From: an uncultured Phycisphaerae bacterium
GTDB lineage: Bacteria; Planctomycetota; Phycisphaerae; Phycisphaerales; SM1A02
Direction: 5' to 3'
Assembly: GCA_937899935.1 (NCBI GenBank)
Contig: CALCOW010000308.1
Location: 1-19,955 of the forward strand
DNA length: 19,955 bases
Positions within the stretch are counted from its first letter, which is position 1; each line of letters begins with the position of its first letter. Position numbers and translations under genes: made by a program. The notes beneath the pieces were generated by a model. The model was not told the origin of the DNA. It ran no database searches and was given only the letters and a program-made list of their open reading frames with translations. Of the stretch, positions 14,289 to 19,955 are shown piece by piece.

Positions 14289-15618
14289 CGATTTGTGGCT
14301 TTATCACTCGACTTTTACCTGGGACCGGAACTGGGACCACTTCAAGGTCGTTCCAACCGTACGTCGAAGGTCCAAGTCGTTCATTTGAATTCATCGCATC
14401 ATCCCACTCAACTGTTTGGCCGGTGTAAGCCGCCATGCGCCCAATAATAGACATCATGGTGCTTTGCGTCATGTAGTCACCATCATTAATGACCCGACCA
14501 GAGCGGAGTGCCTTCATGAGTTCATTGTGCTCAACTTGATACATATTGGCGGTAGGGCCGTCATAGCTCCATGCATTTTTACCCGTGATGATGTGTTTGG
14601 GCGCCCAACCATTGACCATACACGTGCCGTCTGATCCGTAGATGTAGTCAGAGTTGTCGTTTGAGCAGCGAGGCATCTGTCTACATGTATTGAAGCACCT
14701 AGCGCCATTGGGGTACTCGTAGATAACTGCGAAATGATCGAACACGTTTCCAGATTCAGGTCCTTCGCGAACTTCACGGCCTCCAAGGCCAGTGGCGCGA
14801 AGTGGAGTTTCGTTTTGCATCGCCCAGTTGATCTTGTCCACGCTGTGGCAAGACTGTTCGACAATGTGATCTCCGGAAAGCCAGTTGAAGTGCCACCAGT
14901 TACGCATTTGCCATTCAGTATCTGACCATTCTGGCTTTCGGGCATATTGCCCTAGTGTTCCGGTGTGGTAGGTCGTATGCACACAATGGACGTCACCAAT
15001 CGCACCATCATGAATGCGGCGGTAAGTTTCTCGCTCGGGGAGGCTGTAGCGCCAACAGAACCCCGACATGAGATTCAGGTTCTTCTCTTTGGCTTTCTTA
15101 ACTGAATCAATGACGCTGCGAACACCTGGGCCGTCCACGGCCATCGGCTTTTCACAAAAGGTGTGTTTACCAGCATCAACTGAAGCAGCTAGATGTGCTG
15201 GCCTAAAGTGCGGTGGCGTTGCCAAGATGACCACATCAACATCGCTATCAATGACATTCTGATAGGCATCAAAGCCAGTAAAACTTCGATCGGCAGGTAC
15301 ATTCACGCGATCACCAGCGTGCTGTACGAGGTTCTTCTTACTCCGTTCTAGTCGGTCTGCAAAGGCATCACCCATTGCCCAAATCACAACACCTTCATCA
15401 GCATTGAGCGCTTGTCCAGCAGCACCAGTACCACGACCACCACAGCCAATCAAACCGACCCTGATGGTGTCTGAGCCTTGTGCATAGGCACGGGGGGCAG
15501 CTTTGCATGAGATGAGCGCAGAGCCAGCAACCACCGCTGATGAAGCCTTTACAAAATCTCGGCGCGATACGTGACTGCTCGGTTCACTTTCTCTGTTCGC
15601 ACTTGTGTTCTTAGACAT
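14272..15618 (-). CDS. Tat-exported Gfo/Idh/MocA oxidoreductase (second paralogue)
   Basis: 448 aa from ATG 15618. The open frame extends to 15786, but that extension overlaps the upstream gene, and AAGGGA stands 6 nt before ATG 15618. SRRDFVKASSAVVAGSALIS is the Tat signal (RR at 19-20). TIRVGLIGCGGRGTGAA is the nucleotide motif. The catalytic set is E156-K157-P158, then SGDHIVEQSCHSVD (D250, H258). It shares many blocks with the 432-aa enzyme of the same operon, including VDVVILATPPHFRP, EWSD.EWQ.RNW and the sequence after GRM (AYTG). This marks an older tandem duplication now separated by the isomerase gene. The pair may run sequential or opposite redox steps on one sugar. The Cys at residue 38 after the signal (ALISC) could instead be read as a lipobox, so lipid anchoring is possible. 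Confidence 0.92.
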   Translation of the reverse strand: MSKNTSANRESEPSSHVSRRDFVKASSAVVAGSALISCKAAPRAYAQGSDTIRVGLIGCGGRGTGAAGQALNADEGVVIWAMGDAFADRLERSKKNLVQHAGDRVNVPADRSFTGFDAYQNVIDSDVDVVILATPPHFRPAHLAASVDAGKHTFCEKPMAVDGPGVRSVIDSVKKAKEKNLNLMSGFCWRYSLPERETYRRIHDGAIGDVHCVHTTYHTGTLGQYARKPEWSDTEWQMRNWWHFNWLSGDHIVEQSCHSVDKINWAMQNETPLRATGLGGREVREGPESGNVFDHFAVIYEYPNGARCFNTCRQMPRCSNDNSDYIYGSDGTCMVNGWAPKHIITGKNAWSYDGPTANMYQVEHNELMKALRSGRVINDGDYMTQSTMMSIIGRMAAYTGQTVEWDDAMNSNERLGPSTYGWNDLEVVPVPVPGKSRVIKPQIDESTT

Positions 15619-15624
15619 ATGCTT

Positions 15625-15630
15625 TCCCTT
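15625..15630 (-). promoter_or_regulatory. Shine-Dalgarno deciding the start at 15618
   Basis: On the minus strand AAGGGA, 6 nt before ATG 15618, overlapping the TAA of the SUMF1-like gene. It indicates translational coupling and rejects the longer frame start at 15786. Confidence 0.65.
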
Positions 15631-16486
15631 AATCAGTACATACCACCCGAAGACCTGCAAATGGAGCATCAGCCAGCCACCATTGACTCTTTGGTATCTG
15701 GGGATCACTTTCATTCCAGCCAGGGACAGGCGACTGCATCGCATGACATCCGATTTGGTTTTTGGGGTTCCGATATGAACCACCAACTAAGATCGGTCCT
15801 TGAGGTGTGGTGACCCATTCAGCAACATTCCCCCACATATCATAGGTTCCTAATTGGCTCTTTAACTTTGTGCCAACAGGATGTGTTTGACCCTTTGAGT
15901 TCAATTTAAACCAAGCGTGGCTCTCTATGTTGTTGCTATCGACATGGCCAAGTTGACATGCTTGTGTCCATTGTTCTTGAGTCGGCAATTGGTATTGACG
16001 ACCAGTCTTGGCGGAAAGCCAGGCGCAAAACGATTCTGCATTTTTTGCTGACATAGACAGGGCCGGATAGCCGGCGTGCCCCCATCCTCGGTCGAAGGTG
16101 ACGTAGGGTTTAGATGGCCGGGTCATTCCATCCGCTTGATCTGGCATACCAACTTCATCAAGTTGATACACAAAGGTGTCATATAGATCCCAGGTCACCT
16201 CTTTGGCTTGGATCCAGAAAGCGCGCGACTGTTTGTGGTTTTCATGATTTGCATCGTGCGGAAGTGTGGAATTCATTGGAACGACTGCGATCATGGAAAT
16301 CGACAGTGTCGTGCCTGGAATTTTCTGCAAAAAGTCTTTCTGACCCTGGGCGGGAGGCGCTACTTGTTGGGCGGAGCTCGTGCGGCTGCTATGTGCAGTT
16401 GTGGCACCATGCTGGCAGGCTGGCATGACAGATAATGCCCCGCAGGCGATGACAGCTCGATAGGATGAGTGTTGGATGAAATTCAT
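15629..16486 (-). CDS. SUMF1/FGE-fold lipoprotein, probably not an active formylglycine enzyme
   Basis: 285 aa from ATG 16486, giving a signal peptide ending SVMPAC (C24, imperfect lipobox), hence probably a lipoprotein. A longer start at 16528 has AGGA upstream and remains possible. Residues about 60-285 carry the formylglycine-generating-enzyme/sulfatase-modifying-factor fold: PALSMSAKNAESFCAWLS, GRQYQLPTQEQWTQAC, GTYDMWGNVAEWVTT, LVGGSYRNP and FAGLRVVC. The Cys pair of true FGEs (GGSY.CH.SYC) is not conserved: GGSYRNPKNQIGC lacks the first Cys. No sulfatase gene is in the window. It therefore more likely binds ligand or has another oxidative role. It heads the minus-strand operon, 10 bp before the oxidoreductase gene. 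Its 5' end overlaps that of the divergent ApbE gene. Confidence 0.82.
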   Translation of the reverse strand: MNFIQHSSYRAVIACGALSVMPACQHGATTAHSSRTSSAQQVAPPAQGQKDFLQKIPGTTLSISMIAVVPMNSTLPHDANHENHKQSRAFWIQAKEVTWDLYDTFVYQLDEVGMPDQADGMTRPSKPYVTFDRGWGHAGYPALSMSAKNAESFCAWLSAKTGRQYQLPTQEQWTQACQLGHVDSNNIESHAWFKLNSKGQTHPVGTKLKSQLGTYDMWGNVAEWVTTPQGPILVGGSYRNPKNQIGCHAMQSPVPGWNESDPQIPKSQWWLADAPFAGLRVVCTD

Positions 16487-17468
16487 AAGAAAACACGCTC
16501 CCAGAAACAGCCTACCGGTGATCGTCATGGGCGTCCTGTTGATCTGTACGGGATGTGCAACAGGAAGGCCTCAAGACCAGAAAACCTCGTATCAGAAGAT
16601 CATAATGGGTTGTCGGGTCCGAATCACGCTGTATTGCTCCAATTCTGAACAAGGCCTTGAAGCAGCAACCAAGGGCTTTGCTCGACTTGAAGCCCTGGAC
16701 AGAGAGCTCAGTGATTACTTGTCCACGAGCCATTTGTCCAAAATCAATGAATCTGCGTGGCAGGCACCATTTCTAATGCAAGCGGATCTTGGCGCCTTGC
16801 TGCTGAGAAGTCTGGAGATTGCAGAGATCACAGACGGTGCTTTCGATCCAGCCGCCGGATCTCTAGTTGCTCTTTGGCGCTTTGCTCGCCAACAAGGAAC
16901 ACTACCATCAGCAGACGCAATTAGACTTGCCACGGAGTCGGCAGGGATCAAAAATATTGCCTTGAGCAATGAGCAACGGTCTGTTGCATTTCTACACCCA
17001 CATACCAAGTTAGACTTGGGTGGTATTGGCAAGGGGTATGCTGCAGACCAAGCCTTGTTGACGCTTGAGCAGTGTGGTTTTGACTGTGCATTGATTGATG
17101 TGGGAGGAGATCTGGCGCTTGGTTCTGCTCCACCAGGACAGCCTGGCTGGAGAATACAGGTACCAAATGTGTCTGGCAGAGGTTTCACCGAATTTGAACT
17201 GACTGAGTGTGGCATCGCAACAAGCTCAGATAAGCACCAGAATTTGAAGGTCAGCGAAGCCCGTTTCTCACACATTGTTGATCCTCGAACAGGCCAGGCA
17301 CTGGTTGATGCCCCACAAGTGACGGTGATTGCTGAAGACGCCGCAACGGCAGACGCCTTGGCCTCAGCGTTGAGCGTTTCTGGATCTGAGAGAGCTTCAG
17401 GTCCAATCAAAGATCTTGGTGCAAGAGTTGTAATCTTCTCAATGCCGAGCAAGGCTCTTGTGAGGTAG
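16476..17468 (+). CDS. apbE: FAD:protein FMN transferase, ApbE-type lipoprotein
   Basis: A 330-aa protein, normal length for ApbE. MKFIRKHAPRNSL gives a basic n-region, then a hydrophobic core to LLICTGC (C27, probable lipid attachment). Conserved blocks are MGCRVRITL (44-52), DGAFDPAAGSLVALWRF (120-136), LDLGGIGKGYAADQA (179-193), LIDVGGDLALG (206-216), GIATSSD, SHIVDPRTG (265-273) and ATADALASALS. ApbE moves FMN from FAD onto Thr in DxxSGAT-type sites of membrane or exported flavoproteins, at the outer face of the inner membrane, with Mg2+. No obvious acceptor (Nqr/Rnf) is encoded in the window. The start at 16476 overlaps the divergent SUMF1-like start by 11 bp. ATG 16527 would avoid it, but then the basic n-region is lost. 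The next gene lies 71 bp downstream. Confidence 0.93.
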   Translation: MKFIRKHAPRNSLPVIVMGVLLICTGCATGRPQDQKTSYQKIIMGCRVRITLYCSNSEQGLEAATKGFARLEALDRELSDYLSTSHLSKINESAWQAPFLMQADLGALLLRSLEIAEITDGAFDPAAGSLVALWRFARQQGTLPSADAIRLATESAGIKNIALSNEQRSVAFLHPHTKLDLGGIGKGYAADQALLTLEQCGFDCALIDVGGDLALGSAPPGQPGWRIQVPNVSGRGFTEFELTECGIATSSDKHQNLKVSEARFSHIVDPRTGQALVDAPQVTVIAEDAATADALASALSVSGSERASGPIKDLGARVVIFSMPSKALVR

Positions 17469-17526
17469 AATGGAGCGTCTGTAGATTTTCAGAGGCAGCA
17501 GATCGCTGTGTTCTACACATTGATGC

Positions 17527-17533
17527 GAGGAGA
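17527..17533 (+). promoter_or_regulatory. Shine-Dalgarno of the fourth oxidoreductase gene
   Basis: GAGGAGA, 6 nt before ATG 17540, is the strongest ribosome-binding site in the window. Confidence 0.7.
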
Positions 17534-17539
17534 GTTCAA

Positions 17540-18925
17540 ATGTCTGATCATGCAGATCTAAGCCGCCGAACATTTCTTGGTACGGCGGCAGCTACTTCAG
17601 CAGCGACGCTCCTTGCATCGAATGCCATCGGTAAAGAGCAACCAACGACGGATTCATCTGCGTCTATCGGCCACTCTAAGAACGACAAGATCAATATGGG
17701 AGTGATCGGTACGGGCGGTATGGGCCATGGTCATTTGCGCAATATCATGTCTCGCAAAGAGGCGGATAATGTCTCAGTAGGCCGGGTGTGCGATGTCTAT
17801 CGACGGCGGCTCAACAGCGCCTTGAAGGTTACGGATAACCCGAGTGATCGTGGCACCATGGATTACCGCTATGTGCTCGATGATCCCGATATCGATGCGG
17901 TTCTGATCGCGACACCTGATCATTGGCACACCAAAATCGCGATCGATGCAATGGAGGCAGGGAAAGATGTCTACGTTGAAAAGCCACTCTCATTGACGAC
18001 TGATCAAGCAATTGCTTGTCGTGATGCGGTTCATCGGACTGGTCGGGTGTTACAAGTTGGGCCACAGGGAACTAGCGATGGCAGATACTGGAAAGCAAGC
18101 AAAGCCATTGCAGACGGTCGTATCGGGAAAGTGACTTGGAGCCAGGGTAGTTACTGTCGTAATTCACGCGGTGGACAATTTAACTGGCATATCGATCCAG
18201 ACGCAGGACCAGGCGGCACCAATGATGGTTTTGTTTGGTGGGATCAGTGGCTTGGCCATAAACATGGACTGACGGAGAAGATTCCCTGGAACGCCGATCA
18301 CTTCTTTCGTTTTCGAAAGTATTGGGCATACAACGGAGGACTTGCAACCGATTTGCTGTACCACAAACTGGCGCCACTATTACTCGCTGTAAGTGGCCCA
18401 AATGGCGAATACCCAAAACGAGTTGTTGCCGCTGGCGGTCGTTATCTTGAGAAGGATGATCGAGACATACCAGATAACTTCTTCATGATGGCGGAGTATC
18501 CAGGCGAACACACCATCATGCTGGTGAGCGTGATGACAAACGACACCAACATCCCAGTTCAGATTCATGGTCAGTATGGATCCATTGACTTTGACAATGC
18601 TCTTTCGCTCTCGGAGCAGCGCACTTGGTGGCCAGAATTTCGCAAAGCAAACGATGACTTACTAGAACATTCGATGGTGAAAGATGAAAACGGCAAAGAG
18701 CATCCTCGGCCCGCAGAGGGGCAGGCAAAGCTAGAAATGGTGGGTGAATCTAGACCCGATCACATGGGTGCATTTTTAGGCGCGATACGTGGCCAGTGCG
18801 AACCTGCATGTAATGTTGATCTTGGTTGTTCAACGATGGTGGCCATAAAAATGGCAGTCGAGTCTTATCGCACTGGGCAAGCACTTCGATGGGATCCACG
18901 AACAGAGCAGATAGTTCCTGCGTGA
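17540..18925 (+). CDS. Tat-exported Gfo/Idh/MocA oxidoreductase, distinct long subfamily
   Basis: A 461-aa protein with Tat signal LSRRTFLGTAAATSAATLLA (RR at 9-10) and a strong Shine-Dalgarno. The nucleotide motif is INMGVIGTGGMGHGH (51-65). IATPDHWHTKIAIDAMEAGK is followed by VEKPL (E147-K148-P149). The catalytic Asp/His lie in GLATDLLYHKLAPLL (D271, H275). A long C-terminal domain carries HWHTK- and WWDQWLG-type blocks typical of the large Tat-secreted planctomycetal subfamily, unlike the two operon paralogues. It is preceded by apbE with a 71-bp gap that may hold its own promoter. The substrate is a sugar or glycoside by family, not further resolvable. The methyltransferase gene follows after 37 bp. 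Confidence 0.93.
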   Translation: MSDHADLSRRTFLGTAAATSAATLLASNAIGKEQPTTDSSASIGHSKNDKINMGVIGTGGMGHGHLRNIMSRKEADNVSVGRVCDVYRRRLNSALKVTDNPSDRGTMDYRYVLDDPDIDAVLIATPDHWHTKIAIDAMEAGKDVYVEKPLSLTTDQAIACRDAVHRTGRVLQVGPQGTSDGRYWKASKAIADGRIGKVTWSQGSYCRNSRGGQFNWHIDPDAGPGGTNDGFVWWDQWLGHKHGLTEKIPWNADHFFRFRKYWAYNGGLATDLLYHKLAPLLLAVSGPNGEYPKRVVAAGGRYLEKDDRDIPDNFFMMAEYPGEHTIMLVSVMTNDTNIPVQIHGQYGSIDFDNALSLSEQRTWWPEFRKANDDLLEHSMVKDENGKEHPRPAEGQAKLEMVGESRPDHMGAFLGAIRGQCEPACNVDLGCSTMVAIKMAVESYRTGQALRWDPRTEQIVPA

Positions 18926-18950
18926 TTATCAGTTATCTTTGGCATGTTTT

Positions 18951-18955
18951 AAAGG
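18951..18955 (+). promoter_or_regulatory. Shine-Dalgarno deciding a TTG start at 18963
   Basis: AAAGG lies 7 nt before TTG 18963. The alternative frame opening, TTG 18939, has no such site. Confidence 0.5.
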
Positions 18956-18962
18956 CAACATA

Positions 18963-19652
18963 TTGATTCGCCAGTATCGGCAAGATGAGCTTATGGATGA
19001 TCCGGCTCTTGAGGCGGAATCGCATGAGCGCGCACTTCAAGGTCTGGCACGTATCAATCACATTAGTGGTACAGCCAAAGAGATATGGCGAGAATTGAAA
19101 AAGCATATTGAGCCGAATACTGAACTGCGCATGCTTGATGTGGCAGCTGGCGGCGGAGACGTACCCATTGAAGTTGTCAAACTGGCGCAGCGGCAAGATG
19201 TGAAAATACAGCTAACCGTCTGTGACATAAGTCAGCGCGCGTTAGGTTGGGCGCGAGAGCGAGCCGATGCACTTGAGATTCCACTAGATTCCTTCATGGT
19301 TGATATTTGTGAGCAAGATATACCCGATCATTTTCAAATCGTGACTTCAAGCCTGTTTTTGCATCATTTAGATCGAGAACAAGCGCAGGTGGTGTTGCGG
19401 CGCATGTCTGATGCTGCATCAAGTTTAATGTTGGTCAATGATCTTGATCGGTCGGTTCTCGGGTATTGTGCAGCTTTCGCGGTGTCTCAGTTACTGACGC
19501 GATCACCTATTGTTCATACAGACGCGCCACGATCAGTTCGAGCTGCTTACACAAAGCAGGAGGCGATACAGATGGCAGCAACAGCTGGATTACCAAACGT
19601 TCAAGCAAGGCGATGTCGACCATTTCGTTGGCAACTTATAAGTAAGTCGTAA
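18963..19652 (+). CDS. Class I SAM-dependent methyltransferase
   Basis: 229 aa if started at TTG 18963 (ATG 18993 is the alternative). Motif I of the SAM-binding Rossmann fold is MLDVAAGGGDVPIEV (57-71), followed by QLTVCDISQRALGWAR with the acidic Asp binding ribose, and by VTSSLFLHHLDREQA. The opening ELMDDPALEAESHERAL is typical of the small methyltransferases encoded next to FAD-dependent oxidoreductases and type III polyketide synthases (family recollection). The oxidoreductase follows 15 bp downstream, so the two form an operon. It is probably cytosolic and methylates a small lipid or polyketide. It has no evident tie to the sugar genes before it. Confidence 0.87.
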   Translation: MIRQYRQDELMDDPALEAESHERALQGLARINHISGTAKEIWRELKKHIEPNTELRMLDVAAGGGDVPIEVVKLAQRQDVKIQLTVCDISQRALGWARERADALEIPLDSFMVDICEQDIPDHFQIVTSSLFLHHLDREQAQVVLRRMSDAASSLMLVNDLDRSVLGYCAAFAVSQLLTRSPIVHTDAPRSVRAAYTKQEAIQMAATAGLPNVQARRCRPFRWQLISKS

Positions 19653-19667
19653 CAGGAAAATAAGATC

Positions 19668-19955
19668 ATGCCATCACTCGCCCTATCAGACACGATGACC
19701 CCTCAGGATGCAACGGGCATCCGTTGGGATGTCATTGTGATTGGTGCTGGTGTTGCGGGGGCAGCTGCAGCTATAGGTATGGCAACGCAGGGTCGCCGAA
19801 CCTTGATCTTGGACAAAGCAACATTTCCGAGGCATAAAGTCTGTGGCGGCTGTTTAAACGCAGCAGCTTTGGAGAGCTTAACGCAGCTGGGTGTTCCTGA
19901 TCTAGGCGTTTCATTGGGGGCTCCAATAACACGACGACTACAGATTTATTGTGGA
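19668..19955 (+). CDS. FAD-dependent oxidoreductase, N-terminus only
   Basis: The first 96 codons of a gene that continues beyond the right edge. AGGAAAA precedes ATG 19668. WDVIVIGAGVAGAAAAIGMA (residues 20-39) is the FAD-binding GxGxxG motif, followed by TLILDKATFPRHKVCGGCLN (residues 45-64). The FPR.KVCGGCL block is the signature of the geranylgeranyl-reductase/halogenase-like branch of flavoproteins. Together with the methyltransferase it suggests modification of an isoprenoid or polyketide product. The rest of the protein cannot be seen. Confidence 0.9.
   Translation, partial: MPSLALSDTMTPQDATGIRWDVIVIGAGVAGAAAAIGMATQGRRTLILDKATFPRHKVCGGCLNAAALESLTQLGVPDLGVSLGAPITRRLQIYCG

Noticed and set aside
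15619..15786. 56-codon N-terminal extension of the 448-aa oxidoreductase
   Set aside because: It lies inside the SUMF1-like gene in another frame, while a good ribosome-binding site precedes ATG 15618 and places the Tat signal correctly.
16715..17452. 245-codon antisense frame over apbE
   Set aside because: Ser/Ala/Pro-rich shadow of a well-conserved ApbE sequence, with no family resemblance of its own.
17458..17487. Possible sigma-70 promoter before the fourth oxidoreductase (TTGTGA, 18 nt, TAGATT)
   Set aside because: Both hexamers match the consensus only partly and planctomycete promoters are poorly known, so it is not supportable alone.

Overview
The window looks like chromosomal DNA of a planctomycete, most likely a marine Phycisphaerae-type lineage. 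The reasons are family content, not any marker gene. It has several Gfo/Idh/MocA oxidoreductases and sugar-isomerase TIM barrels, many carrying Tat signal peptides. It also has tandem DUF1080 (3-keto-disaccharide hydrolase), ThuA and PA14 domains, and a large secreted protein ending in dockerin-type calcium-binding repeats. Base composition is about 50% GC. No rRNA, tRNA, CRISPR array, insertion sequence or phage gene was seen.

Layout. (1) 1-1427, minus strand: two exported proteins transcribed toward the left edge, an N-terminal fragment of a PA14 protein that runs off the window and a 246-aa protein of the type usually found in the same large PVC/Bacteroidetes polypeptides. (2) 1428-1850: a gene-poor divergent intergenic region. 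(3) 1851-8639, plus strand: a catabolic run of cytosolic sugar isomerase/epimerase, cytosolic Gfo/Idh/MocA oxidoreductase (4-bp overlap), exported double-DUF1080 protein, exported ThuA-PKD-CBM6-like protein, and a nucleoside:H+ symporter-type MFS permease. (4) 8640-8809: short intergenic with nested inverted repeats. (5) 8810-11059: exported TIGR03790-like protein with about four dockerin-like pairs. (6) 11079-16486, minus strand: a tight five-gene operon, read from 16486 leftward, of SUMF1-fold lipoprotein, Tat Gfo/Idh/MocA, Tat sugar isomerase, a second Tat Gfo/Idh/MocA, and Tat hydroxypyruvate-isomerase-like protein. (7) 16476-18925, plus strand: an ApbE-type FMN transferase lipoprotein whose start overlaps that of the divergent SUMF1 gene, then a fourth (Tat) Gfo/Idh/MocA. 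(8) 18963-19955: a methyltransferase and the start of an FAD-dependent oxidoreductase, which look like a separate lipid/polyketide-type function.

How the parts may work together (inference). Regions 3 and 6 pair the same enzyme families twice, once without signal peptides and once with Tat signals. The combination of Gfo/Idh/MocA dehydrogenase, DUF1080 protein and AP-endonuclease-2-type TIM barrel matches the toolkit of the oxidative 3-keto-glycoside route: oxidise C3 of a glycoside, eliminate or hydrolyse the aglycone, then rehydrate or isomerise and reduce. The window therefore plausibly encodes a glycoside-catabolic locus split between periplasm and cytosol, with the MFS permease carrying the product inward. 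Substrate and direction of the reactions cannot be read from sequence.
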